A stretch of 64,000 nucleotides of DNA, from NCBI RefSeq assembly GCF_020010905.1, contig NZ_JAGJBY010000001.1, forward strand, positions 1,570,001 through 1,634,000, written 5' to 3'. Shown piece by piece: positions 34,592 to 43,713 of the stretch. The position numbers were made by a program, and so were the translations under genes. Position 1 is the first letter of the stretch. Every line of letters begins with the position of its first letter. The notes beneath the pieces are model-generated. The model was given only the letters and a program-made list of their open reading frames with translations. It made no database searches and had not been told where the DNA came from. The stretch is from Streptomyces acidiscabies (GTDB lineage: Bacteria; Actinomycetota; Actinomycetes; Streptomycetales; Streptomycetaceae).

Positions 34592-34662
34592 GCTGGGGCT
34601 CATGCGACGGTGAACCGCCTACCCGCTGCCCTGCTCCGCAGGAGCATCGTTTCCTCCCCAGC
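34592..34662. other. Paired GCTGGGG/CCCCAGC downstream of iscB
   Basis: GCTGGGG (34592-34598) pairs with CCCCAGC (34656-34662), with CTCC-GCA-GGAG inside the loop. It lies in the 109 bases between iscB and the LCP gene. It could be a terminator or a remnant of the element's right end. I cannot tell which. Confidence 0.35.
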
Positions 34663-34694
34663 CCAAAGGCCAGGGTATCCACGAAGGAGTCCCG

Positions 34695-36038
34695 ATGAAC
34701 GATTGGCCCGAGGGATGGTCCGGTGACAACCGGGGCGGACGTGGCAACGCCGGCGGCGGTCACGGGTACGGCAGCGCGAGCGCACAGCCCGAGGGTGCTC
34801 GGGTGATGCGGCAGGTGCAGAGGGGCGGCCCGACGTCTCCGCCCGGGTACGGAGTGCCGGGTCAGCAGCAGGGCCAGCAGCCGTACCAGGGCCAGCAGTC
34901 CTACCAGGGCCAGCAGTCCTACCAGGGCCAGGGCCAGCCCCAGTACCTGGACCAGGGCGGCGGCCCGCAGAGCGACGGGTACGACGGGTACAACACCGGC
35001 CAGGTCTACGGCGGTGGCGGCGGCCAGGGCGCCGGTCACGCCGGCGGCGGACGCCCCGCGCCGAACTGGCGCAAGCGGATCAAGTGGGGCGCGATCACCC
35101 TCGCCGGCGTACTGATCGTCACGACCGTCGGAACGTACTTCTGGGCGGACAGCAAACTCCGCCGCGAGGTCGACCTCTCGAAGGTCATCGACCGCCCCAG
35201 CGGCGGCGACGGGACGAACTACCTGATCGTCGGCTCGGACAGCCGCGAGGGCATGTCCGCCGAGGAGAAGAAGAAGCTGCACACCGGCTCCGCCGAGGGC
35301 AAGCGCACGGACTCGATGATGATCCTGCACGTCGGCGGCAACGGCGACACGCTGATCTCGCTGCCGCGCGACTCGGACGTGGAGCTGCCGTCCTTCGTCG
35401 GCTCGGAGTCCGGCAAGACCTTCCAGGGCACCGGCAAGCACATCAAGCTGAACGCCGCGTACGCCACGGACGGCCCCGAACTCCTCGTCCGCACCGTCGA
35501 GTTCAACACGGGCCTGCGCATCGACCACTACGTCGAGATCGGGTTCGCCGGGTTCGCGAACATCGTCGACGCGGTCGGCGGTGTGGAGATCAACATCGAC
35601 AAGGCGTTCAAGGACAAGTACTCCGGCGCCGACTTCCAGGCCGGCAAGCAGAAGCTGAACGGCGAGGAGGCGCTCGCGTTCGTCCGTACCCGGCACGCGT
35701 TCGCCGCGTCCGACCTCCAGCGGACGAAGAACCAGCAGAAGTTCCTGGCCGCGCTGGCGCACGAGGTCGCGACGCCGGCCACGGTCCTGAACCCCTTCGC
35801 GCTGTACCCGACGCTGAGCGCGGGCCTCGACACGCTGATCGTCGACAAGGACATGGGCCTGTGGGACCTGGGCTCGATGTTCTTCGCGATGAAGGGCGTC
35901 AACGGCGGCGACGGCACGTCGATGAACATGCCGATCTCCGGCTCCAGCGGCGGCAACCTCGTCTGGGACAAGACGAAGGTCAAGCAGCTCGTCAAGGAGC
36001 TGAACAGCGACGAGAAGGTCACCGTCACCAGTGAGTGA
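34695..36038 (+). CDS. LytR-CpsA-Psr (LCP) family cell-wall ligase
   Basis: This 447-residue protein has a cytoplasmic N-terminal region rich in Gly/Gln/Tyr with YQGQQS repeats (~55-85), a transmembrane helix (~131-152) and an extracytoplasmic LCP domain: NYLIVGSDSREGMS, RTDSMMILHV, ISLPRDSDVELP, KLNAAYATDGPELLVRTVE, DHYVEIGFAGFANIVDAVGGVEI, GEEALAFVRTRHAF. LCP enzymes transfer glycopolymers from lipid carriers to peptidoglycan. AAGGAG six bases before the ATG fixes the start. It overlaps the HAD gene by eight bases. It is the first of five LCP genes in the window. Confidence 0.93.
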   Translation: MNDWPEGWSGDNRGGRGNAGGGHGYGSASAQPEGARVMRQVQRGGPTSPPGYGVPGQQQGQQPYQGQQSYQGQQSYQGQGQPQYLDQGGGPQSDGYDGYNTGQVYGGGGGQGAGHAGGGRPAPNWRKRIKWGAITLAGVLIVTTVGTYFWADSKLRREVDLSKVIDRPSGGDGTNYLIVGSDSREGMSAEEKKKLHTGSAEGKRTDSMMILHVGGNGDTLISLPRDSDVELPSFVGSESGKTFQGTGKHIKLNAAYATDGPELLVRTVEFNTGLRIDHYVEIGFAGFANIVDAVGGVEINIDKAFKDKYSGADFQAGKQKLNGEEALAFVRTRHAFAASDLQRTKNQQKFLAALAHEVATPATVLNPFALYPTLSAGLDTLIVDKDMGLWDLGSMFFAMKGVNGGDGTSMNMPISGSSGGNLVWDKTKVKQLVKELNSDEKVTVTSE

Positions 36039-36657
36039 GCCCATACCCGGCAGGCCTTTCGACGCGGTCCTGTGCGACGTCGACAACGTCATCCGGTACT
36101 TCGACAACTCGGGCATCCACGCGCTGGAGCGTGCGGCGGGGGTCGCGGAGGGGACGACGTTCAAGGTCGCGTTCGCGCCCGACACGGGCCTGCACGCGGT
36201 CCTGGGCCACATCACCAGCCAGGAGTGGGTGTCGGTGATCGCGGAGAAACTGACGGGGATGGTGGACGACCCGACGGCGTGGGCCCTGGGCCTGGCCCTC
36301 CTGGAGTCCCCCTTCCACGCGGACGACACCGTCGTCACCCTCCTGCGCCGCGCCCGCGTCCACGTCCCCCTGGTCCTGGTCACCAACGCGACGCTGGAGC
36401 TGGAGGCGGACCTCGCGGAGATGAAGCTCACCGACCTTGCCGACCACGTCGTCAGCAGCGCCCGCGTCGGCCTCGCGAAGCCCGACCCGCGGATCTACCG
36501 CCTCGCCGTCGAGCTGGCCGGAGTCCCGCCGGAGCGCTGCCTGTTCGTGGACGACACGCTGGAGAACGTCGAGGCGGCGCAGGCGCTCGGCATGTCGACG
36601 GTGCACTTCCGCGAGGCGGCGGACCTGGAGCGGGCGCTGGAGCCGCTGCTGCGGTGA
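36031..36657 (+). CDS. HAD-superfamily hydrolase
   Basis: This 208-residue protein has all four HAD motifs: nucleophile Asp16 with Asp18 (FDAVLCDVDNVIRYFD), LVLVTNATLELE, Lys in GLAKPDPRIY and FVDDTLENVEAAQALG. An alpha-helical cap lies between the first two motifs, as in beta-phosphoglucomutase and small phosphatases. Substrate unknown. The GTG start overlaps the LCP gene, so it may act on a sugar-phosphate in the same pathway, but that is only context. Confidence 0.9.
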   Translation: MSEPIPGRPFDAVLCDVDNVIRYFDNSGIHALERAAGVAEGTTFKVAFAPDTGLHAVLGHITSQEWVSVIAEKLTGMVDDPTAWALGLALLESPFHADDTVVTLLRRARVHVPLVLVTNATLELEADLAEMKLTDLADHVVSSARVGLAKPDPRIYRLAVELAGVPPERCLFVDDTLENVEAAQALGMSTVHFREAADLERALEPLLR

Positions 36658-36888
36658 GAGCGGCGCGTTCCAGGAACGGGCCCCTTCCTCCCGGTGAACT
36701 TCCGGCCGGTACCCCCCGGTAGAGAAGAACAACCGGCGAAGTCCGTGAAACTGCTGTGAATTTCTTGAGACTTCAAGCGGGCGCACCTTCCCCACCAGCC
36801 CCACGCGTAACAAGATGACGGTCATCTCGGGGGACTCGACCACTCCACTTGCGACCGTCATGCGCATGCCCCCTCCCCGTGGGCCGGC

Positions 36889-39800
36889 ATGCGCGGGGGA
36901 AGGCCCACCTTGTCCCAGCACCACCCCAGCCTGCGCCGCAGAGCGGCCCTGCTGACCCCTACCGTCGTCGGCGCCCTCGTCCTGGCGTCCGGCACGCCCG
37001 CGCTCGCCGCGACCCCGCAACAGACGCAGCCGACGCAGGCTCAGCCCGCGCCCGGCGCCAAGCAGAAGACGTACTCGGCCGGTATCTACTTCATCCAGCT
37101 CGCCGACCAGCCCGTCGCCACCGACCCGGCGACCGCGCCGAAGCTCGGCACCCGGCTGAACACCGCGACCGACGCCGTCCGCGACCTCGTACGCCACCTC
37201 AAGCAGGAGCGCGACAAGGTCCTCGATGCGGTCGACGGCGTCAAGCCGCTCTACAGCTACCAGCTCCTCCTCAACGGCTTCGCCGCGAAGCTGACGGCGG
37301 CCCAGGCGAGCGAACTGGCCCGCACGCCCGGCGTTTTGACGCTGACCCGGAACGAGATGGTCCACCCGCTGGCCACCACGGCCAAGGCGACCGGCACCCT
37401 CCCCGCCGCCGACACCGCCGACTTCCTCGGCCTGAAGAAGCCCGGCGGCCTCTACTCGAAGGTCCCCGGCGGCCAGCTCAACGCGGGCGCCGGCATGATC
37501 CTCGGCGACCTCGACACCGGCATCGACACCGCCAACCCGTCCTTCGCGGCCTTCCCCGGGGCCGCCCCCGGCCAGGCGGTCGTCAACGCGAAGTGGAAGG
37601 GCACCTGCGACCCGGGCCAGGACCCGGCGCACCGCGTCACCTGCAACAACAAGGTGATCGGCGCCCAGTACTTCAACAAGAGCATCACCGACCCGAAGCC
37701 GGACGACTGGCCCTCGCCCCTCGACGGCGAGTCCCACGGCACGCACACCGCGAGCACCGCGGCGGGCAACGCGAACATCGCCGCGAACGTCCCCGACAGC
37801 GGGATATCCGGGACGAAGATATCCGGCATAGCCCCGGCGGCCCGGATCGCCGCCTACCGCGTCTGCTACACGGACGGCTGCGGGACCGTCGACATCGTCG
37901 CCGCGATGGAGAAGGCCGTCGCCGACGGTGTGGACGTCATCAACTACTCGCTCGGCGGCTCCAACACCGACCACGCGAACGGCCCCACGTACCTGGCGAT
38001 GCTGAACGCGGCCCGCGCCGGCGTCTTCGTCTCCGCCTCGGCCGGCAACTCCGGCCCCGGCACCGCCTCCAACGGCGTCCCGTGGGTGACGACCGTCGCC
38101 GCCTCCAGCCACGACATCGGCTACCAGGGCACGGTGACCCTCGGCAACGGCACGTCCTACCACGGCGTCAGCATCGCCGGCTCCGGCGTGCCCTCCGCCC
38201 CGCTCGTCGACGCGGCCAAGGCAGCCAAGAGCGGCGCCGACGCGGCGAACGCGGCCCTGTGCATGCCCGACACCCTCGACCCGGCCAAGGTCAAGGACGC
38301 GATCGTGGTCTGCGCGCGCGGAGGCAACGCCCGCGCCGACAAGAGCGCCCAGGTGAAGGCGTCCGGCGGGCTCGGCCTGGTGCTGTACAACACCAACGCG
38401 GCCGACGAGGAGATCGCCGACGCGCACACCATCCCCGGCGTCCACCTGAACAAGGCGGACGGCGAGGCCGTGAAGGCGTACGCGGACGGCTCCGGCGCCA
38501 CCGCCGTCCTGGCCCCGGCCCGCGCCGTACGCCAGGAAGCCCCCGTCGTCGCCGGGTTCTCCTCCTCCGGGCCCGACCTCAACAGCGGCGGTGACCTGCT
38601 CAAGCCGGACATCACCGCGCCGGGCGTGGACGTCGTCGCGGGCGTCGCCCCCGGCACCCCGGGCTTCTCCGGCCAGCAGGGCATCATGTCCGGTACGTCC
38701 ATGTCGGCGCCGCACGTCTCCGGGCTCGCTCTGGTCCTGCGCCAGCTGCACCCGCGCTGGACGCCGATGGAGGTCAAGTCGGCGCTGATGACGACCGCGA
38801 CCACCAAGGACTCCGCGGGCAAGCCGATCCAGCGGGCCGGCGGCACCGTCGCCACCCCGCTCGACTACGGCTCCGGTCACGTCGTCGCCACCAGCGCGGC
38901 CGACCCCGGGCTCGTCTACAACTCGACGGCCGTGGACTGGGTCTCCTACCTCTGCGCGATCGGCCAGGCGCCGGCGACCACCGACGGGCGCAACGTCTGC
39001 GCGAGCGTGCGGAAGACCGACCCGAGCGACCTGAACACGCCGACGATCTCCGTCGGCGACCTCGCGGGCGTCCAGACCGTCACCCGGACCGTCACCAACG
39101 TCTCCGGTTCGGCCGGCACCTACACCGCGAGCGTCGAGACCCCGGCCGGGTACAAGGCCACCGTCTCCCCGGCCAAGCTGACCGTCCTGCCGGGCCGCTC
39201 GGCCTCGTACAAGGTGACCTTCACCCGCGCCAGTGCCGCGTACGGCAAGTGGGCGTTCGGGGCGGTCAGCTGGGCCGACGGGCACCACAAGGTGCGCTCC
39301 GCCGTCGCCCTGCGGGCGGCGCAGGTGAGCGCGGCCTCCTCGGTCAGCGGGAAGGGCGCCTCCGGCTCCGTCGCGCTCGCACCCAAGGCCGGGTTCGGCG
39401 GGACCTTCACCACCGCCGTGAACGGGCTCTACGCCGGTACGACGAAGAAGGGCACCCTCAAGGGGGCCGGTGACGTCAACCCGTCCAAGCCGGGTCCGAA
39501 CACCGCCGCGAGCAAGCTCACCGTCCCGGCGGGCACCGCGCTCGCGCGGGTCGCGATCGTGTCGTCCGACTTCAAGGCGGGCAGCGACGTCGACCTGTGG
39601 GTCGTCGACAAGGACGGCAACGCCGTCTCCTCGCCGGGCGCCGGGAACAACGAGCACGCCGACCTCGCGCCGGGCACCTACGACATCTACGTCAACCAGG
39701 CGGTCGCGCCGGCCGGTTCCGGGAGCCAGACCTACACGCTCCACACCTGGCTGATCGGCAAGGGCGGCAAGCCCGCGCCGAAGGTGACGGCCACCCCGGC

Positions 39801-39945
39801 GTCGCAGAAGGTCAAGCAGGGGGCGGTGGCGAAGTCCACGGTGTCCTGGAAGGGTCTCAAGTCCGGCCAGGTCTACCTCGGGCTCGTCTCCTACGGGGAC
39901 GGCAAGAAGGTCATCGGCACGGCCGCGCTGACGGTCGCGCCGTAG
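36889..39945 (+). CDS. Secreted subtilisin-like (S8) serine protease
   Basis: This is a 1018-residue protein if read from ATG 36889. A TTG at 36910 with GGGGAAGG upstream may be the real start, as the ATG has no ribosome site. A signal peptide (RRRAALL to ALAATP) is followed by an I9-type prodomain (~60-160). The catalytic domain has Asp209 (GDLDTGID), His283 (ESHGTHTAS) and Ser606 (GTSMSAPH), with a PA insert before the Ser. Fn3-like and C-terminal beta domains (from ~730) include a DLWVVDKDGNAVSSP-type segment. It resembles plant cucumisin-like proteases and should act outside the cell. It is monocistronic, followed by a strong hairpin. Confidence 0.93.
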   Translation: MRGGRPTLSQHHPSLRRRAALLTPTVVGALVLASGTPALAATPQQTQPTQAQPAPGAKQKTYSAGIYFIQLADQPVATDPATAPKLGTRLNTATDAVRDLVRHLKQERDKVLDAVDGVKPLYSYQLLLNGFAAKLTAAQASELARTPGVLTLTRNEMVHPLATTAKATGTLPAADTADFLGLKKPGGLYSKVPGGQLNAGAGMILGDLDTGIDTANPSFAAFPGAAPGQAVVNAKWKGTCDPGQDPAHRVTCNNKVIGAQYFNKSITDPKPDDWPSPLDGESHGTHTASTAAGNANIAANVPDSGISGTKISGIAPAARIAAYRVCYTDGCGTVDIVAAMEKAVADGVDVINYSLGGSNTDHANGPTYLAMLNAARAGVFVSASAGNSGPGTASNGVPWVTTVAASSHDIGYQGTVTLGNGTSYHGVSIAGSGVPSAPLVDAAKAAKSGADAANAALCMPDTLDPAKVKDAIVVCARGGNARADKSAQVKASGGLGLVLYNTNAADEEIADAHTIPGVHLNKADGEAVKAYADGSGATAVLAPARAVRQEAPVVAGFSSSGPDLNSGGDLLKPDITAPGVDVVAGVAPGTPGFSGQQGIMSGTSMSAPHVSGLALVLRQLHPRWTPMEVKSALMTTATTKDSAGKPIQRAGGTVATPLDYGSGHVVATSAADPGLVYNSTAVDWVSYLCAIGQAPATTDGRNVCASVRKTDPSDLNTPTISVGDLAGVQTVTRTVTNVSGSAGTYTASVETPAGYKATVSPAKLTVLPGRSASYKVTFTRASAAYGKWAFGAVSWADGHHKVRSAVALRAAQVSAASSVSGKGASGSVALAPKAGFGGTFTTAVNGLYAGTTKKGTLKGAGDVNPSKPGPNTAASKLTVPAGTALARVAIVSSDFKAGSDVDLWVVDKDGNAVSSPGAGNNEHADLAPGTYDIYVNQAVAPAGSGSQTYTLHTWLIGKGGKPAPKVTATPASQKVKQGAVAKSTVSWKGLKSGQVYLGLVSYGDGKKVIGTAALTVAP

Positions 39946-39968
39946 CATCCTGCGCCACAGCGGCACGC

Positions 39969-40006
39969 GGGGCGGATCTCCGGTCACGGCACCGGGGGTC
40001 CGCCCC
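39969..40006. terminator. Terminator hairpin after the protease gene
   Basis: GGGGCGGA (39969-39976) and TCCGCCCC (39999-40006) form an 8-bp stem, 24 bases after the protease stop. The opposing methyltransferase gene ends at 40151, so it may serve both. Confidence 0.7.
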
Positions 40007-40150
40007 TTCGCCGTCGTACTCACCGCCGTATGCCGTCGCGCCGTACGCATCTCCCACCCCCTCGGTCCCGCGACGCCGTCCGCGTCCGCACAACCAGGAT
40101 CGCGCGAACGCGACGTATCGCGCTATCCCTCGAACGGGTGATCGAGTGGG

Positions 40151-40942
40151 TTACGCCTTGACCCCCACGCCCGCGAAGTGCGTCACCGCCCCGATGTCCG
40201 CGCCCGCCCCTTCCGGGCGCCACCGCGTGCACGTCACCACGCCCGGGTCCAGCAGTTGCGCCCCCTCGAAGAGGCGGATCACCTCGGCGCGGCTGCGCAG
40301 GGTCATCGGGGACGCCCCCTGCGCGTTCCAGTACGCCACCGCCTCGCCCATCGCCTCGCCGTCGACCTCCGTCGTCGGGTGGGAGATGACGATGTGACTC
40401 CCGGAGGGGACCGCGTCCAGGAGGCGGCGGACGATCGAGGCGGCCTCGTCCGTGTCGAGGACGAAGTTGAGGACGCCGAGGAGGGTCAGGGCGACCGGGC
40501 GGGTGAGGTCCAGCGTCGCCGACGCCTTGCGCAGGATCGTTTCCGGGTCGTGAATGTCGCCCTCCACGAAGACGGCCGCACCCTCCGGCGTGCTCGTCAG
40601 CAGCGCGTGCGCGTGCGCGAAGACGAGGGGGTCGTTGTCGACGCACACGACCCGGCAGGCCGGGTTCACCCGCTGCGCGATCTCGTGCGTGTTGTCGGTG
40701 ATCGGCAGGCCCGTGCCGATGTCCAGAAACTGCCGGATGCCCGCCTCGCCCGCGAGATGCCGGACGGCCCGCGCGAGGAACCTGCGGTCCGCCACCGCCG
40801 AGCGGGGCAGGGCCGGGACCAGCGCGACGATGTGGTCACCGACCTCCGCGTCGACCGGATAGTGGCCCATCCCGCCGAGCCAGTAGTTCCATATCCGTGC
40901 GGAATGTGACACATCGGACCGGAAGTGAGAAGTCCCGAGCAT
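40151..40942 (-). CDS. SAM-dependent methyltransferase (DUF574/Methyltransf_19 type)
   Basis: This 263-residue protein has the family hallmarks: N-terminal ARIWNYWLGGMGHYPVDAEVGD, FLDIGTGLPITDNTHEIAQ as the SAM-binding motif, VVCVDNDPLVFAHAHALL, DPETIL and LTLLGVLNFVLD. ATG 40942 is preferred over an upstream TTG. Members are abundant in Streptomyces and mostly of unknown substrate. It stands alone, convergent with the protease gene. Confidence 0.9.
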   Translation of the reverse strand: MLGTSHFRSDVSHSARIWNYWLGGMGHYPVDAEVGDHIVALVPALPRSAVADRRFLARAVRHLAGEAGIRQFLDIGTGLPITDNTHEIAQRVNPACRVVCVDNDPLVFAHAHALLTSTPEGAAVFVEGDIHDPETILRKASATLDLTRPVALTLLGVLNFVLDTDEAASIVRRLLDAVPSGSHIVISHPTTEVDGEAMGEAVAYWNAQGASPMTLRSRAEVIRLFEGAQLLDPGVVTCTRWRPEGAGADIGAVTHFAGVGVKA

Positions 40943-41161
40943 GGGGACCAAGGTAGATCCGGAACGGGCCTTTAGGGGTCAGGTTTCGGACAGTTGTTTC
41001 CAACTCCACACCTTCACAGCGGACTTCGTTCCTCTACATGCGGGTTCAGCCGGTGAAAACCGACCCGGAAGCCACCTCGCAACGCCTCAGGTAAACATGA
41101 CGCCCCCTGTCAGGTATCCCAGGCAAGCTCCCCACCACACCCACCAACCAGGGAGCACCCC

Positions 41162-41527
41162 ATGTCAACGTCGATCACCTTCATCGTCTACGTAACCGAC
41201 GCCCCCAAAGCAGCCCTCTTCTACGCCGACCTCCTAGACATCACCCCCACCTTCGAAACCCCCGGCTACATCGCCTTCGAACTGGGCGACAAAGCATCCC
41301 TGGCCCTCTGGAGCGGCCACGCCGACACCACCCCCCAGACCCCCCGCACCAGCGAGGTCTGCCTCACGGTGAAGGAGGGCCCGGAGGAGATCGACCGCCG
41401 CTTCGAGAACTGGACGGCGAAGGGCGCCCGAGTGATCACCGAACCGATGGACGCGGTCTTCGGCCGCACATTCGTGGTAGCGGACCCCGACGGCAACCTG
41501 ATCCGGGTGGCCCCGGTGGACGCCTGA
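41162..41527 (+). CDS. VOC-superfamily protein
   Basis: This 121-residue glyoxalase/bleomycin-resistance-like protein shows the VOC pattern FIVYVTDAPKAALFYADLLDITPTF, EVCLTVKEGPEEIDRRFENWTAKGARV and FVVADPDGNLIRVAPVD. GGGAG lies seven bases before the ATG. It is unrelated in detail to the tandem pair at 28491. Substrate unknown. Confidence 0.85.
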   Translation: MSTSITFIVYVTDAPKAALFYADLLDITPTFETPGYIAFELGDKASLALWSGHADTTPQTPRTSEVCLTVKEGPEEIDRRFENWTAKGARVITEPMDAVFGRTFVVADPDGNLIRVAPVDA

Positions 41528-41584
41528 AGGCCGTAGGCGCGCGGGCTGACATGATGACGACCATGACCGCACACCGAAAGGCAG

Positions 41585-42055
41585 ATGCCGCGTAGACGGC
41601 CCGGCGCCCTGCGCGCCGAACAGCGTGGCTCGCGCGCCCCGGAGGGACCGCCGCCGGTCCGGATCCACGGGATCTCGGCTCGTACCGGCCTGGCGATAGA
41701 CCGGGTGGAGAGGCTCTCGGGTGCCCCCGACGTCTACCCGGGTGCCACGGACCACGCCTTGCGGCGGTACCGCGCCTTCCTGGAACCCCCGGGACGCAGA
41801 CCCCTGTATCCGCAGGACGCGGAGTGTTCGTGCCGGGGCCACTCCTTCGACGATGTGAGACACGCCCGCGACGTACTCGACGACGTCCTGCGCCAGTTGC
41901 CGGTCCGGGCCCGCGCCGAGCTACAGCGTCGCGTGGCCCGCCTGGACGAGGTGTACCGCGCACGGACTCTGCCCGACCCCTTCAGCGACAGCCGCCAGTG
42001 GCGGCCCGAGGTCTGGTGGCGTCGCCGGCTGGCAGGAGGCGGGGAGGGCGGATGA
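41585..42055 (+). CDS. Hypothetical basic protein
   Basis: This 156-residue Arg-rich protein has no recognised domain. It has strong Streptomyces third-position bias, which supports real coding. Features include ISARTGLAIDRVERLSGAPDVYPGATDHALRRYRAFLEPP, a C-x-C (ECSCRGHSF) and a helical segment VLDDVLRQLPVRARAELQRRVARLDEVYRARTLPDPF. The last part could form a coiled-coil. AAAGG precedes the ATG weakly. A frame continuing on this strand past 42055 is antisense to the LCP gene and is not called. Confidence 0.65.
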   Translation: MPRRRPGALRAEQRGSRAPEGPPPVRIHGISARTGLAIDRVERLSGAPDVYPGATDHALRRYRAFLEPPGRRPLYPQDAECSCRGHSFDDVRHARDVLDDVLRQLPVRARAELQRRVARLDEVYRARTLPDPFSDSRQWRPEVWWRRRLAGGGEGG

Positions 42056-42174
42056 GGACCGTCGATCGCCGGCACCCGCACGACCGGGCAACCGGCAAGG
42101 CCATCACGGCGACCAGCCCCAACGCCATCGCCCACGACCTCACCAGCCACCCCACCCCCACCCCCACCCCCGCC

Positions 42175-43593
42175 CTACTCCCCACACCCCACCTCATCCC
42201 CCCGCAACACCCCGGCCTCCCCAGCCCCCCGCCCCCGAACCTTCCGAACCTCCCCGAACCCCGCCCCCACAACCACCTTGAGCACAGCCCCCGCCCCCTT
42301 GACCGCCCGCAGCTCACTCCCCGGCAGCGCCGCCCCCAGCGACCGAGCCGACCGATCCCACCGAGGGTCGTACATGACCACCGTCCGGGACACCCGAGAC
42401 GCGGAGGTCACCGGCTTGCCGGACGTCCGGAACCCCGCGCGGGACAACGCGGAGTCCGCCTTCCGCCCCAACCCGTCCGTCCCGGACCCGTTCTCGACCT
42501 GCACATGGATGAGGGAGGGAGACACCTCGACGACAGGCACAGCGGCGGCCTTGGGACGAGCACCCGCGAGCGGCTTGTCGTCGCGGAGAGCCTGGAAGAC
42601 ACGAGCAGACCGCACCGGATCCCACTTCAACGTCGACCCGATCCCCTTCACCGCGTACCCCATCTCCCCGATGGGAACGGTCATGAACTCGGAGGACGAC
42701 GGCGAGAAGTTCCGCATGGCCCGCCCGAGATCGATCAGTTCATCGGTCCCGAACCCCCGGTCCGCCCGCACAGACCCCAGCACGGCACGGGTCACATCCC
42801 GGAACCGCAGCGGATTGAAGAGGATCCCGGAGGACGTCGTACGGTCCACCAGGGCGGCAAGGAACCGCTGCTGCCGCTTCATCCGCCCGAGATCGGAGGA
42901 CGCGTCGGCATGCCGGGACCGCACGTACTGAAGGGCCTCGCCACCGAGGAGGGTGTGGGTGCCGGGGGAGAGGTTCAGCCCCGTATACGTGTCGCGCAGC
43001 GGAGCAGACGTACAGATCTTCACCCCGCCCAGCACATCCACGGTCTTCATGAAGCTGGTGAAGTCGACTTCGAGATAGTGGTCGATCTTGACGCGGGTCA
43101 TGTACTCGACGGTCCGCACGGTGAGCTGCGGCCCGCCCTCGGCGTACGCGGCATTGATCCGGATCGGATGCCCACGATGATGCTGCCCGGTCGTGTCGTC
43201 GGTGTGCGGGGGAGTATCGGCGTAACTGTCACGCGGCAGGCTCACCACACTCGCCCGCTCCCGGTCCTCCGAGATGTGCACGATCATGATCGTGTCGGTG
43301 CAGTGACAGGGCGCCCCACCGAGCCGGTACCGCTTCCGCTCCGCCTCGCTGATCTTGTCGCGCCCGTCGGTCCCGACGAGCAGGACGTTCATCCCGTGCC
43401 CCGCACGAGGACGGTTCTTCATGTCCTTGAAGGGGTCCACGCGCGCGATGTCCGCGTCGAGCGTCGTGACGACGGAGTGCCCGATCCCGGCGGACGCGAG
43501 GACGACGACGGAGAGGGTCGTGGTGAGCCGCAGCGCCCAGCGCGGACGCGTACGGCGGCGCGGGGGGCGGCGGGAGCGAGGAGTACGGGGCAT
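42175..43593 (-). CDS. LCP family cell-wall ligase with LytR_C domain
   Basis: This 472-residue protein has a basic N terminus (PRSRRPPRRRTRPRW), a transmembrane helix (~22-42) and an LCP domain: MNVLLVGTDGRDKIS, CTDTIMIVHIS, VVSLPRDSYADTP, RINAAYAEGGPQLTVRTVEYMT, DHYLEVDFTSFMKTVDVLGGVKI, GEALQYVRSRHADASSDLGRMKRQQRFL. A C-terminal LytR_C-like domain (HVQVENGSGTDGLGRKADSALSRAGF) follows. The sequence CHC after RLGG is unusual. GGAGG lies nine bases before the ATG. It diverges from the glycosyltransferase at 43714. Confidence 0.92.
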   Translation of the reverse strand: MPRTPRSRRPPRRRTRPRWALRLTTTLSVVVLASAGIGHSVVTTLDADIARVDPFKDMKNRPRAGHGMNVLLVGTDGRDKISEAERKRYRLGGAPCHCTDTIMIVHISEDRERASVVSLPRDSYADTPPHTDDTTGQHHRGHPIRINAAYAEGGPQLTVRTVEYMTRVKIDHYLEVDFTSFMKTVDVLGGVKICTSAPLRDTYTGLNLSPGTHTLLGGEALQYVRSRHADASSDLGRMKRQQRFLAALVDRTTSSGILFNPLRFRDVTRAVLGSVRADRGFGTDELIDLGRAMRNFSPSSSEFMTVPIGEMGYAVKGIGSTLKWDPVRSARVFQALRDDKPLAGARPKAAAVPVVEVSPSLIHVQVENGSGTDGLGRKADSALSRAGFRTSGKPVTSASRVSRTVVMYDPRWDRSARSLGAALPGSELRAVKGAGAVLKVVVGAGFGEVRKVRGRGAGEAGVLRGDEVGCGE

Positions 43594-43713
43594 GTGGGGG
43601 AACCTCCGGCGGCGGCCGTACGTGGGGGAACCGTGAGCACCGTAGGCCCATATGATCTTCGGACGACGGCGGCGCGCATCGCTGTCCCCCGTTCGCGGTA
43701 ACGTGAACCCCCT

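Noticed and set aside
34695..35000. Short YQGQQS repeats that resemble a repeat array at DNA level
   Set aside because: They are in-frame codon repeats in the disordered N terminus of the LCP protein; no spacers, so not CRISPR. I found no CRISPR array in the window.
36025..40050. A 1341-codon frame on the minus strand opposite the protease gene
   Set aside because: It is antisense to a clear S8 protease and has Gly/Arg/Val-rich composition without domains, as expected for a GC-frame shadow.
42052..43701. A plus-strand frame that continues after the gene at 41585 with an ATGA overlap
   Set aside because: It is antisense to the LCP gene at 42175-43593 and Pro/His/Arg-rich.
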